Virus record (IMG/VR): IMGVR_UViG_3300044950_001016 | Span: 1 to 44,061 of that record | Source of the DNA: a virus | DNA: 44,061 nucleotides | Strand: one strand, 5' to 3' | Shown: positions 29,352 to 37,584 of the stretch, one piece after another | Position numbering within the stretch: the first letter of the stretch is position 1 | Layout: the number at the start of each line of letters is the position of its first letter | Program-made: the position numbers and the translations under genes | Notes under the pieces: model-generated | Seen by the model: the letters and a program-made list of their open reading frames with translations, nothing else | Database searches by the model: none | Told to the model about the DNA's origin: nothing

Positions 29352-29590
29352 GGCGCCTTGAGCTTGGCCTCGAGCAGGCCCACGGCCCCGGCCGCCACGG
29401 CCTTGGCGTCCCGCTTGCCGGCGGCCAGCACCAGGCCTTGCGCCGCGTCGACCAGGCCCTGGCTGCCCAGGTAGGCCAGCGCGATCGTCTGCCAAACCTC
29501 GACCGGGATCGCGTGAAGCAGCAGCAGCGCCGTCGCCACCGCAAACGCCCAGAGCTTGCGCGACCCCAGCTTGTCCTTGATCCAGTCCAT
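29348..29590 (-). CDS. holin-like membrane protein, 80 aa
   Basis: ATG 29590 with GGGAGGAG. Two hydrophobic segments, 'LWAFAVATALLLLHAIPV' (13-30) and 'WQTIALAYLGSQGLVDAAQGLVLA' (33-56), with a charged N-terminus (MDWIKDKLGSRK) and a basic C-terminal helix, fit a small two-span phage holin. It lies directly downstream of the signal-less endolysin, which needs a holin for release. Confidence 0.7.
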   Translation of the reverse strand: MDWIKDKLGSRKLWAFAVATALLLLHAIPVEVWQTIALAYLGSQGLVDAAQGLVLAAGKRDAKAVAAGAVGLLEAKLKAP

Positions 29591-29599
29591 GGCTCCTCC

Positions 29600-30412
29600 C
29601 TACTTCACAACCAGGGCGGCCAGGTCGGCCGCCGACGCCATCCAATTCAAATCCACCGCGCCGGGAACTCCGGCCAGGTGCCCGCGGCTGGTCCATTGCC
29701 AGCAAACCCAGCGGGGCCACTTGCCAATCGGGCCAGGGCCCACGGCGCCGGCCCCGCGGTAGCGGGCGATCCACAGCGGCCAGCCCTCCGCGGCCAAGGC
29801 CGCCCCGCCGCCCAGGCGCGCCTGCATGAAGTTGCCGTAGGTGTAGACCACCGGCCGCACGCCGGTGCCCTTGTGGACGCGGTCGAGCCAGGCGCTAGCC
29901 CAGGCCTGGAGCTTGGCCGCCGTCCAGTCCCGGCCCGCGTTCTCCAGGTCCAGGACCGGCGGGAGCTCGCCCGGGTAGACCGGCCCGAGCGTGGCCAGCA
30001 GGTGGTCGGCCTCCACGAGCGGGTCGCCCAGATCGGCGAAGTGATAGGCCCCGAGCGCGACCGCCGCCGCGGCGGCCTCTAGCCTGTTGCGCTGAAAGAC
30101 CTTGTCCTTGAAGCCGCGGCCTTGCGTTGCCTTGGCCCATCCGAAGCGCACGCCCTGGCCGGCCAGGCCTTGCCAATCTACGCTGCCGCCCTGGTAGTGC
30201 GAGACGTCGACGCCCAGGACCGGGCCGCCGCCAGGTAGGGCCGCCCAGGTCGCCGGGCCGATCACGCCGTCCGGGATCAGGCCCTTGCAGGCCTGGAAAG
30301 CCGCGACCGCCTTGGCCGTCTTGGGGCCGAAGTCGCCATCGGCCTCCAGGCCGAGCGCCGCTTGGGCCTGCGCCACCAGTTGGCCCTTGTCGCCCATGTG
30401 AAGCAGAATCAT
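29600..30412 (-). CDS. endolysin: PGBD + GH25 muramidase
   Basis: 270 aa, ATG coupled to the upstream stop as ATGA. Residues 7-60 are a peptidoglycan-binding domain (LGLEADGDFGPKTAKAVAAF, 'DGVIGPATW'). Residues 65-270 are a GH25 lysozyme: 'LGVDVSHYQ' with D69, 'GWAKATQG', 'GAYHFAD', and 'PPVLDLEN' with D155 and E157, then 'PVVYTYGNFM', 'WIARY' and 'WQWTSRG'. It cleaves the MurNAc-GlcNAc backbone. There is no signal peptide, so it works through the holin. Confidence 0.92.
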   Translation of the reverse strand: MILLHMGDKGQLVAQAQAALGLEADGDFGPKTAKAVAAFQACKGLIPDGVIGPATWAALPGGGPVLGVDVSHYQGGSVDWQGLAGQGVRFGWAKATQGRGFKDKVFQRNRLEAAAAAVALGAYHFADLGDPLVEADHLLATLGPVYPGELPPVLDLENAGRDWTAAKLQAWASAWLDRVHKGTGVRPVVYTYGNFMQARLGGGAALAAEGWPLWIARYRGAGAVGPGPIGKWPRWVCWQWTSRGHLAGVPGAVDLNWMASAADLAALVVK

Positions 30413-30690
30413 CTCGCCATCCTTTGCGCGCCAGCGGCGCCAGCTATCCTCGCCTCTAGGCCGGCCAGGCGCTCGCCGTGGCCCTTGTCGCCGGCCACGG
30501 TCGCCTCGACCTTGGCCAGCCGGTCGCCGTGGGCCTCCAGGAGCTCGTGGTGGGTCTCCTGCATGAACTCGACCCTGGCCACGCCGCGGCTCACGCGCCA
30601 GAGCATACCCATGGACGCCGACCAGGCCAACAGGGCGAAGGCCAGCAGGGGCCAGTAGGTTCTGACGAGCTCGTTGATTGTAGGCATCAT
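30409..30690 (-). CDS. membrane-anchored coiled-coil protein (DUF2730- or XhlA-like), 93 aa
   Basis: ATG 30690 with GAGG seven bases upstream; longer ATG/other starts overlap the fibre gene stop. N-terminal span 'YWPLLAFALLAWSASMGMLW' (11-30), then a coiled coil (VEFMQETHHELLEAHGDRLA, KVEATVAGDKGHGERLAGLE). This topology is found in DUF2730 and other lysis-cassette proteins and also fits a second i-spanin or holin accessory. It immediately precedes the endolysin. Confidence 0.6.
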   Translation of the reverse strand: MMPTINELVRTYWPLLAFALLAWSASMGMLWRVSRGVARVEFMQETHHELLEAHGDRLAKVEATVAGDKGHGERLAGLEARIAGAAGAQRMAR

Positions 30691-30700
30691 TGGCAACCTC

Positions 30701-32659
30701 TTACGCGGGCTTGACAATCTCGGACAGGCGCAGGTTAGCGTCCCAGCGGACCTCGCCGACGCCGGCGCTAGCCGCGACCGTGATCACGACCCTACCGGAG
30801 CCAGCGACGCTCGCGTTGACGGTCCAGCCTAGGGCATTCGCCGTGATCGCCACGCCGGCCGCCCCGAATACGATGGTCGTGACGCCGGCCGTCCGCTTGA
30901 CCACCAGGTCCAGCGCGAAGGCCTCGACAAGCACGCCGGAGGATATGGCGAGCACGCGGCCCTCGACGGACATTGCGCTTTCGTCTTGCAGCGAAAACGT
31001 ATCGACCGCCGCGGCCACGCCAGCCGGGTCGAGCACGCCGGAGCCGGCGTCCCGCGTTTGCTGCTTACACTCGAAGTCGCCAGCTTGGCCCTCGCCGGGC
31101 GCGCTCTGGCCAGCGAACAGCGCGAAGGCCCCGCCAAACGGCGCCCCGGACCGCATCCTTGAGCCGCGCAGCCGCGCCAGGGCCCCGAAGCCGACCGCCT
31201 CGGAGTAGTCCGCGCTCGCGGTCAGGCCGGTGCCGTGGGCCCTGGCCGCTAGCCCGGACGCCGTGACCGCGTTTGCGGACATGCCGTCGTTGCCGCTATA
31301 GCCCGAGGCCTCCGACCCGTCGCCGGACGCCGTGATCGCCCGCCCAAAGCCGCCCGGGCAGTAGCCGCCGGCCCGGGAGCCATCGCCAGACGCCAGGATC
31401 AGACCGGGCGTGTTGCCGGAATAGCCGTGCGAGAGCGCCCCGTAGCCCGTCGAGTTTACCCTGTAGCCAAGGGCCACCGCGTTGGCCCCGTCCGCCTGCC
31501 CGCCCGCAGCGGCCAGGCCTTGGGCCCCGTTCAACGTGGTCCGGGAGCCAGCCCCGAGCGCCACGCTTTTCTCGCCGAGCGCCTGCGGGGCCATGGTCGC
31601 GCCAGCGTCGCCACCGCCAAGGGCCACGGCGTCCTCGCCGCTGGCCATCGCCTGCTTGCCGATCGCAATCGACCGAAGCTCCACGCCGGTCAAGGCCTCC
31701 GGGCCAATGGCAAGCGAGTCAACGCCAGTCGCCAGGGCCCCGCTGCCGATCGCTACGCCACCGGACGCCGCGGTCTGGGCGCTTGGCCCCACCGCGATGG
31801 CCCCCGCGTGGGTGGTCTGCGCCTGGCTGCCGATCGCAATCGAGTCCACGCCGGCCGCCGTCGGGGTGTCGCCGATGGCCACCGCGGACCCGGCGGAGGC
31901 CGTGGCCAGGCGCCCGAAAGCGAACGCCTTGGCCGCCGTTGCCTGGGAGAGCCGGCCGAGCGCCACGGCCTCGGCGAAGCTCGCCAGGGTGCCGCCGCCG
32001 ATGGCCGTAGCGTAGTTTGCCGAAACGTGGCCGCCTTGGGCCGCGAAGGCGTCCGTGCCCGCTTCGCACCACGAGCCGCGGCCCAGGGCCGTGCCGCCGG
32101 CGCCGGCGTCCACCTTGGCGGCCGCGCCCACCGCGAGCGCGTCCACGGACTCGGCCACGGTCTCCCGGCCGAGCGCGACCGCGTCCTGCCCGGCCGCCTT
32201 GGCGTTTAGGCCGTGGCCGAACGACCGCAGGCCCACGTTGGCGTCGTCCCACAGCGTGCCCGTGGCCACGCCGGAGCGCCAAGCGCCCTTAGCCTTGCGA
32301 AAGTAGGCCCTTGCGTCGTGGTCCGCGTTGCCGGCGTCGTCCAGCGTAGGCGAGCCCCAGACGTAGCTTGCCGTCGGATAGGTGTCCGCCCCGGCCACGT
32401 CCCGCGGGTCCGCGACCACCGCGCCCGCGGCCTGGTCGTAGAAGCCGGCCGCAAGCTGCACGCGCAGAAGCCACAAGTAAACCGCGCGGTTGAACCAGTT
32501 AAAGTACTCCGCCGGCGGGATCTGCGCCGGGGCCCAGCCCGCGTGCTTCTCGCCCGCGGTGGGCTCGACCCAGCCGCCCGGGCCATTGACCGCCAGGCTA
32601 GCCCACTCGGTTACGTCTGGAGCGCCCGCGCCATTGAGCGGAACTGCCGGGATTGCCAT
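30701..32659 (-). CDS. tail fibre with YadA-head-like repeats
   Basis: 652 aa, TAGGAGGAC before ATG 32659. Residues 1-110 form a phage-type N-terminus (GGWVEPTAGEKHAGWAPAQI, 'EYFNWFNRAVYLWLLRVQLA'). From about 130 to 510 there are many 14-16-residue repeats of the form AxAxGxxAxAxGxxSxAIG (e.g. 'SVALGAGSRTTLNG', 'GGVAIGSGALATGVDSLAIG'), the left-handed parallel roll of trimeric autotransporter heads. Residues 540-652 are a beta-rich tip or chaperone-like domain. Predicted trimeric receptor-binding fibre attached to the baseplate; end of the tail operon, before the lysis genes. Confidence 0.85.
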   Translation of the reverse strand: MAIPAVPLNGAGAPDVTEWASLAVNGPGGWVEPTAGEKHAGWAPAQIPPAEYFNWFNRAVYLWLLRVQLAAGFYDQAAGAVVADPRDVAGADTYPTASYVWGSPTLDDAGNADHDARAYFRKAKGAWRSGVATGTLWDDANVGLRSFGHGLNAKAAGQDAVALGRETVAESVDALAVGAAAKVDAGAGGTALGRGSWCEAGTDAFAAQGGHVSANYATAIGGGTLASFAEAVALGRLSQATAAKAFAFGRLATASAGSAVAIGDTPTAAGVDSIAIGSQAQTTHAGAIAVGPSAQTAASGGVAIGSGALATGVDSLAIGPEALTGVELRSIAIGKQAMASGEDAVALGGGDAGATMAPQALGEKSVALGAGSRTTLNGAQGLAAAGGQADGANAVALGYRVNSTGYGALSHGYSGNTPGLILASGDGSRAGGYCPGGFGRAITASGDGSEASGYSGNDGMSANAVTASGLAARAHGTGLTASADYSEAVGFGALARLRGSRMRSGAPFGGAFALFAGQSAPGEGQAGDFECKQQTRDAGSGVLDPAGVAAAVDTFSLQDESAMSVEGRVLAISSGVLVEAFALDLVVKRTAGVTTIVFGAAGVAITANALGWTVNASVAGSGRVVITVAASAGVGEVRWDANLRLSEIVKPA

Positions 32660-32673
32660 AGAGTCCTCCTACC

Positions 32674-33249
32674 TTAGAGCACGCCAGCGAGCTTGCCGAC
32701 GCCAAACCCGTTGGCCTGCGGGTTGCCAGCGAACGCGAAAAACGGGCCCTCCGCGTGGACCACCGTGCCCCAGACCGCCGCGGCCCGCGTGCCCTGGATG
32801 AAGTCGGAGACCACCGCGGCCTCGGCCGCGGTCAAGGGCGCCAGGAGCAGCAGCTGCAACCAGAGCCCCGCCGGCGGGAACTCGAACAGCTGCGCCTGCG
32901 AGAGCTTGGCCGCGGGCGTGACCGCCCTGGCCACCAGGAGCAGGTCCTCCGCCGTACCCTTGGACCTGTTGCGGATCATCCGCGCCTTGACCTTGAGCCG
33001 GTAGACGGAGTCGGCCTCGCCGGCCAGGCGCGCCTGCCCGACGATCGACCCCAGCTTGTCCAGCGTCACGCCGTCGGCTACGTCCAGGCTCAGGCGCCGG
33101 ATCAGGTCAAACGCCACGTTCTCCTGCGCCTGGTGCTGCGGCGCCAGGACCAAGGCGACCAGCGCCTCGATCAGGGCCTTGCCGCGGAACTGCGAGAGCA
33201 GGCGGTCGCGAAGCTCGCCGGCGTAGTCCGTCTGTTGCGTCAGGGCCAT
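32674..33249 (-). CDS. baseplate protein, DUF2612 / tail protein I-like
   Basis: 191 aa, ATG overlapping the J-gene TGA (TGATG). The pattern 'LLSQFRGKALIEALVALVLA', 'DGVTLDKLGSIVGQARL' and 'YRLKVKARMIRNRSKGTAED', then 'VTPAAKLSQAQLFEFPPAG', matches the DUF2612 baseplate family that links J-type wedges to fibres. Position between baseplate J and the fibre gene agrees. Confidence 0.78.
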   Translation of the reverse strand: MALTQQTDYAGELRDRLLSQFRGKALIEALVALVLAPQHQAQENVAFDLIRRLSLDVADGVTLDKLGSIVGQARLAGEADSVYRLKVKARMIRNRSKGTAEDLLLVARAVTPAAKLSQAQLFEFPPAGLWLQLLLLAPLTAAEAAVVSDFIQGTRAAAVWGTVVHAEGPFFAFAGNPQANGFGVGKLAGVL

Positions 33250-34421
33250 CAGGACACCGCCACGCTTGCGGCCAGGGTCGTCGCCCGCTCGGCCTTGCCG
33301 ATCGCCAGGGTCGCCACGCCGGCCGGGTTAGGCGCGAACCCTAGGGTCAGGACCACCGTATCCTTGGCCGGGACCACCGCCGCGACCCTTGCGAGCGCCC
33401 TGAACTGCGTCACGTCGTCGCCCATCTGGAGCCCGGCCGCCGGGTCGTTGGCGCTAACAGCGGGCGGGCCGTTGACGCTGGCCACCAGGGCCGCCTTGAT
33501 TGCCGCGATCTCGTCGACCGTCGCCGCTGGGGTGCAAACTACCTTGAAGAATACGCTAACCGGGGTTGGCCGGTCGAAGTACACCGTATGCGTCACGCCT
33601 TGCGAGTCGGCCACGATCACCGGGACGGAGCCGTGGGCCAGAATGCCCGCGGGCTTGCGGACCCAGATGGCCGCCGCAATTGCCGCGTCCGCGCCGCCGT
33701 CGACAACGCACCAGATCGCCTTGCCAGGCACGCCGTCGACGTCGGCGACTAGGGCCGTGTTCTCGTAGACCTTGGCCGCCAGGACGCCGGGAACGCCTAG
33801 CAGGGCCCCGCGGATCGCGTCGATGGTCGCCACGCCAGGCGCCGCCAGCGAGAGCAGGTGGCGAACGCGAAAGGCCTGGTCGGTCTCCAGGTTCTCGCCG
33901 GGCTCCGCCGCGGCCAGGTTGGTCACGGCCAGCAGGCCGGCCACGGGCGTCACGATCACCGTGAGCTCGCCGATGGCCAGCGCGACCGGGCCAGTGTCCC
34001 GGGCCAGGCATGGCACGTTCGCCTGCCCGCCCGCGGCCACGGCCACGGTCGCCTGGGCGATGAACCTCGCGCCGGTCACGCTAGACGCAAACACGGTCCC
34101 GATCGGCAGGTTGAAGGCCGCGCCGTTGCTCGTGACCCGGGCGGTCACGGCCGACCGCGTCGCCGGTTTGCGCTCCAGGCCCGCGAGCAGCAACACGTTA
34201 TCCAGCATCACGCCAGAGCCGGTCGGGCCGATTCCAGCGTACAGGGCCGCCAGGACGTCCTCGACGCTGGCCAGGCCCTCGGACGCAAGCTGTAGGAAGT
34301 TGCCGGCCACGGTATCGGGCTCGGACGGAAGCAGCGCGGCCTTGGCCGCGGCCGCCAGGTCCGCGAGCACCTCCTGCTGGGTGCGCGTCTGGAGCCCGGT
34401 AGCGTCAAGCAGAAGCGGCAT
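33249..34421 (-). CDS. baseplate J-like wedge protein
   Basis: 390 aa. Family signature: 'DLAAAAKAALLPSEPDTVAG', 'ASEGLASVEDVLAALYAG', 'LDNVLLLAGLERKPATRSAV' near 75-95, 'PIGTVFASSVTGARF' and 'FRVRHLLSLAAPGVATIDAI' near 185, then 'VYENTALVADVDGVPGKAIW'. It forms the wedge or gpJ ring that triggers sheath contraction. Three bases separate it from the gp25-like gene. Confidence 0.9.
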   Translation of the reverse strand: MPLLLDATGLQTRTQQEVLADLAAAAKAALLPSEPDTVAGNFLQLASEGLASVEDVLAALYAGIGPTGSGVMLDNVLLLAGLERKPATRSAVTARVTSNGAAFNLPIGTVFASSVTGARFIAQATVAVAAGGQANVPCLARDTGPVALAIGELTVIVTPVAGLLAVTNLAAAEPGENLETDQAFRVRHLLSLAAPGVATIDAIRGALLGVPGVLAAKVYENTALVADVDGVPGKAIWCVVDGGADAAIAAAIWVRKPAGILAHGSVPVIVADSQGVTHTVYFDRPTPVSVFFKVVCTPAATVDEIAAIKAALVASVNGPPAVSANDPAAGLQMGDDVTQFRALARVAAVVPAKDTVVLTLGFAPNPAGVATLAIGKAERATTLAASVAVS

Positions 34422-34424
34422 GGC

Positions 34425-34811
34425 CTAGACCTCCAGGAGCGGGACCGACGCGGTCGCCAGGCCTATGCCGGCCTGCGCGGAGAACCCGACCGTAAGGTGC
34501 CGCGTGGACGGATCGATCGTCAAGTCCAGCGAGCGGATCGCTTGAACGCCGGGCGTTTGCGAGACCACGCTCTGGAGCTCCGCTTTGATCCGCCCCAAGC
34601 TCACGCCCTTCTTGCCCAGAACGCCGGCGTAGTCCACGCCTTGGTCCAGGTCGTAGGCGCACTCGCCCTTGATCGTCCGCAAGCGCACGGCGCACCGCTG
34701 CGCCACCGCGGCCAGGCCCTCGACCACCGCCAGGTCCGGGATCGGCCCGGCCAGGGCCACCAGGTCGCCGTCGGCGCCCAGCGCGAAGTCACGAAGCACG
34801 ATCTCGGCCAT
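34425..34811 (-). CDS. baseplate wedge protein, gp25/GPW-like
   Basis: 128 aa. 'VVEGLAAVAQRCAVRLRTIKGE', 'YDLDQGVDYAGVLGKKGVSL' and 'AELQSVVSQTPGVQAIRSLD' are characteristic of the gpW/gp25 sheath-initiator family: early strand, 'L.T..GE...D...G', then a helix and strand. It seeds sheath polymerisation on the baseplate. Confidence 0.82.
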   Translation of the reverse strand: MAEIVLRDFALGADGDLVALAGPIPDLAVVEGLAAVAQRCAVRLRTIKGECAYDLDQGVDYAGVLGKKGVSLGRIKAELQSVVSQTPGVQAIRSLDLTIDPSTRHLTVGFSAQAGIGLATASVPLLEV

Positions 34812-34813
34812 AG

Positions 34814-35260
34814 CTAGCTCCAGAAAGCGGGAGGCCCGCCGGTTGTCCAGGTGCCAGTCCGGGCCCAGGCGTCGATCACCGTGGCCAGGGCCAGGGCCGG
34901 GGCCAGGGCGTCCGCCGTGGGCGGTAGCGCCGGGAGGGTAACAGGCGCGGGTGGTGGCGTCGCCACGACGCCAGGCACGGCGCCGGCCGCGACCGTGGCC
35001 GCGTAGGCCGCCAGGCCGTTGACTAGCGCGGCGGGCCCGAGCGGGAGGCCCATCGCCGCCGCCATCGCAGCGGCCGCGGCCGCATGCGTACCGGGCACCA
35101 CGGCCGGGGCCACCAGGCCGCCGAAGTAGGCCAGGGCCACGCCAGACCAGCGCTCCCTAACGGCGTCCGGGCCGGGTGGCCAGCCCAGAAAGCCCGGGTT
35201 GCTCGGGTCCGTGGTCACGAGGATCGCCGCCAAAAGCGTGCCCGAATTAAGCGGCATCAC
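34814..35260 (-). CDS. hypothetical baseplate-region protein, 148 aa
   Basis: Starts at ATG 35260 overlapping the spike gene stop, ends two bases before the gp25-like gene. Ala/Pro-rich, with 'LAAILVTTDPSNPGFLGWPP' early and 'ALATVIDAWARTGTWTTGG' late, and a central Ala/Met helix. Not recognised. A comparable small protein lies between spike and gp25 in several contractile phages, so a baseplate role is likely. Confidence 0.6.
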   Translation of the reverse strand: MMPLNSGTLLAAILVTTDPSNPGFLGWPPGPDAVRERWSGVALAYFGGLVAPAVVPGTHAAAAAAMAAAMGLPLGPAALVNGLAAYAATVAAGAVPGVVATPPPAPVTLPALPPTADALAPALALATVIDAWARTGTWTTGGPPAFWS

Positions 35261-35877
35261 GGCACCTTGACGACGGTGGATAGCTCCGCCGCGGTCAGGC
35301 CAGCGACCGCGGGCCCCGACGGCCCGAAGGCAGTTTGCACCGACAGCTGCGTGGTCAGCCAGGTGGAGAAGGCGTTGCCGCGCACCAGCGCCTGCGCCGC
35401 GGCCATCGCCCCAAGGCGAAGCTCCTGCCCGGCGCCCACCGCCAGGACCGCGTGGCCCGTAGGCACGCCGTCTAGGGCCTGGGCGCGCGGGTACAGGCCC
35501 GGGAGCGCGACCATGCCCGACAAGCCGCCGCGCCGGTCCTCCGCCGGGGCGGTTACGTCGCCGGCCTTTTGCCAGGCGTCCAGGCAGACCGCCGACGGCA
35601 GCAGCGTCACGCGGTCGCCAGGCTGGAGCGGGAAGGTCAGCGAAGCCCCGCCGCCCCGTGGCCAGACCACCGGGACGTCTGGCAGCACCGGGTGGTTGAC
35701 CTGGTTGCCGTCCTCGTCCCGGGTCGCCGGCTCGGGCTGGACGTCGGCCACCTGCTTGGCCGCGTCGTAGCTCAGGACCTTGCCGGGCAGCACGCCGGAC
35801 AAGGCCAGGGCCAGGCGCGCGTCGACGACGTGCTCGATCAGGGCCAGGAGCTCCTCGGCCGCAAGTAGGGACGCCAC
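35257..35877 (-). CDS. Gp138-like membrane-puncturing spike protein
   Basis: 206 aa, started at GTG 35877 with GGGAGG upstream, one base after the hub stop; the long ATG reading to 36117 overlaps the hub gene and is rejected. 'GKVLSYDAAKQVADVQPEPA', 'DVPVVWPRGGGASLTFPLQP' and 'GDRVTLLPSAVCLDAWQKAG' match the Gp138 N-terminal OB-fold domain. A repeat-free tip with 'LDGVPTGHAVLAVGAGQELR' follows. It forms the trimeric central spike at the tail tip. Confidence 0.85.
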   Translation of the reverse strand: MASLLAAEELLALIEHVVDARLALALSGVLPGKVLSYDAAKQVADVQPEPATRDEDGNQVNHPVLPDVPVVWPRGGGASLTFPLQPGDRVTLLPSAVCLDAWQKAGDVTAPAEDRRGGLSGMVALPGLYPRAQALDGVPTGHAVLAVGAGQELRLGAMAAAQALVRGNAFSTWLTTQLSVQTAFGPSGPAVAGLTAAELSTVVKVP

Positions 35878-35878
35878 G

Positions 35879-36715
35879 CTAACCTCCCACCGGCGTAAGG
35901 TCGACGGTGCTTGTCCACTTGCCGGCGTCGTGGGTGTCGCCCTCGTGCTCGACCTTGTCGACGCGAAAGTTGCCCGACAGGCTCGCCCGCAGGCCCACCA
36001 GGCGCCCGGGGCGCAAGAGCGGGTTGAGCAGCGAAACGGCCCGCACGCGCCCGTTGTGGCCGCCGCTGGTGCCCTTGCCGCCCTTGGCCCGCCCCGATGG
36101 CTCTGGCGAGCCGACAAGGCCCGTCTCCGGGGCGAGAATCACCATCGTCTCGGTGGTCGTACCGTCGATCGGCACCAGCGCCAGGGCGCCATCCTGGATC
36201 GACCACTCCAGCCCCAGGCTGGTAGCGATCACGCCCAGCGGGTAGGCCGCCGGCCCGGAGACCGTGATCGGGCTCTCGTAGGACGCTTGCCCCAACAGGG
36301 CCAGGGTGGCGTCGGAGACCGCCACGCCCAGGACGCCGGCCAGGTGCTCCACGACCTCGCGCTTGGGCGTGCCCGCCCGCCAGGAGCGCCGCGCCAGGCG
36401 CCGGATCGCCGCGTCGCCATCGTTGGCGCGGATGGCCGTTTCCCAGTCCTGACCCTTGTGCTTGTGGACCGCGTCCCAGAGCTCGCCCGCGAACAGGACC
36501 GCCGCCTGCTCCTCGTAGCCCGCCTCCAGGCGGACGGCCAGGCCATGCTCGGCCACGCGGGCGCGGGACTCCTCGCCCAGGTTGTAGATAGAGATCTCCG
36601 CCTGGTTTGGCTTGCCGCTCGTAGACTTGGCGACCTTGAACGCCACGCGCAGGCCGCGCCACTGGCGGTCGCCGACCGTCAAGGCGCAGGTGCGCCCGTA
36701 GAGGCGCGCGCTCAC
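35879..36715 (-). CDS. baseplate hub protein (gpD/gp27/gp44-like)
   Basis: 278 aa, GTG 36715 (GTGA overlap with the plug gene; GGAGG upstream). N-terminal 'YGRTCALTVGDRQWRGLRVA' and 'NQAEISIYNLGEESRARVAE', then 'GELWDAVHKHKGQDWETAIR', 'REVVEHLAGVLGVAV' and a late 'LRASLSGNFRVDKVEHEGDT' plus 'KWTSTVDLTPV' strand. These are the signs of phage hub proteins that cap the tube and hold the spike. Neighbours are plug and spike. Confidence 0.82.
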   Translation of the reverse strand: MSARLYGRTCALTVGDRQWRGLRVAFKVAKSTSGKPNQAEISIYNLGEESRARVAEHGLAVRLEAGYEEQAAVLFAGELWDAVHKHKGQDWETAIRANDGDAAIRRLARRSWRAGTPKREVVEHLAGVLGVAVSDATLALLGQASYESPITVSGPAAYPLGVIATSLGLEWSIQDGALALVPIDGTTTETMVILAPETGLVGSPEPSGRAKGGKGTSGGHNGRVRAVSLLNPLLRPGRLVGLRASLSGNFRVDKVEHEGDTHDAGKWTSTVDLTPVGG

Positions 36716-37038
36716 GACAGGGCCTCCGTATAGACCAGGGCTACCCTGGCCCCCAGGTCGTCGACGCCAGCGTCCTCCTCCGGCCGGATCGACGCCACCG
36801 CCCGAAGCACGCCGGGCGGTAGCCTGGCGTCCTTGTGCCTGGAGAGCAGCGGGTAGCCGTTGACCACCGGCTCGCCACAGCAAACGGCCACGCCGTCCGC
36901 CGTGGCCACGTCCAGGAACCAGAGCCCGGCCCGGGCGTTCCACCGCAGGCCCAGGGTATAGACCGCGCCGTCCAGGGCCACCTGCATGGAGTAGGGCGCC
37001 GCGTCGCCCGGGTCGGTCGGGATCTTTAGGTCGGCCAT
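36712..37038 (-). CDS. baseplate plug protein (Pam3 plug-like)
   Basis: 108 aa, ATG directly after the preceding TAG. 'YSMQVALDGAVYTLGLRWNA' then 'GLWFLDVATADGVAVCCGEP' and 'YPLLSRHKDARLPPGVLRAV', ending 'LGARVALVYTEA', is the pattern of the small baseplate plug family described in simple contractile tails. It seals the tube lumen at the baseplate. Confidence 0.8.
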   Translation of the reverse strand: MADLKIPTDPGDAAPYSMQVALDGAVYTLGLRWNARAGLWFLDVATADGVAVCCGEPVVNGYPLLSRHKDARLPPGVLRAVASIRPEEDAGVDDLGARVALVYTEALS

Positions 37039-37584
37039 CTAGTCCACCTTCTCCGCCTTGCCCTGGCGCACCGCCTCGATTTTGTCCGCAAACCTGCCAC
37101 CTTTGGCCACGCGCTTGGCGTGGTGCTTTCGCGCCAGGCGCTTGACCTTGACCGTATCGGCCTCGGCAAACTGGACGCCGACCAAGGCCAGGGCGAAGCG
37201 CACGCGCCCGGCCTCCTTGATCGAGTCCTCGACCGTGAGCTTCGTAAGGATTGCCGCGTTGTAGGACCGCAGGCCGGCCGTCACCATCACGGGCTTGCGC
37301 GCCTTGACCGCCGCGTCGAGGGCCATATAGCCCGCCATGGCCCGCCCGAAGCCGCCGTCGCCGGAGGCCTTGGGCTCCAGCGTAGGGTCCAGGGGCGAGT
37401 CGGAGAACAGGCCGGTCACCTCCAGCGAATCCTGCTTGAGGATCGCGTGGTCCGCCAGGTTGACGCCTAGCTCCACCGGGAACGCCGTGACCTCGGCCGA
37501 CGTGTCGTGCTTGGCGACCTCGAAGGTGTCGGGCTCAACGTAGGTGCCGTCCGGGAACACGACGACGAAGCTCTGGCCGATCAT
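37039..37584 (-). CDS. Dit-like baseplate/tube-initiator protein
   Basis: 181 aa, ATG overlapping the tape-measure stop (ATGA). 'TFEVAKHDTSAEVTAFPVEL', 'NLADHAILKQDSLEVTGLFS' and 'SYNAAILTKLTVEDSIKEAG' fit the Dit-like N-terminal family of phage baseplates. The C-terminus is strongly basic. Position right after the tape measure is typical. Confidence 0.78.
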   Translation of the reverse strand: MIGQSFVVVFPDGTYVEPDTFEVAKHDTSAEVTAFPVELGVNLADHAILKQDSLEVTGLFSDSPLDPTLEPKASGDGGFGRAMAGYMALDAAVKARKPVMVTAGLRSYNAAILTKLTVEDSIKEAGRVRFALALVGVQFAEADTVKVKRLARKHHAKRVAKGGRFADKIEAVRQGKAEKVD

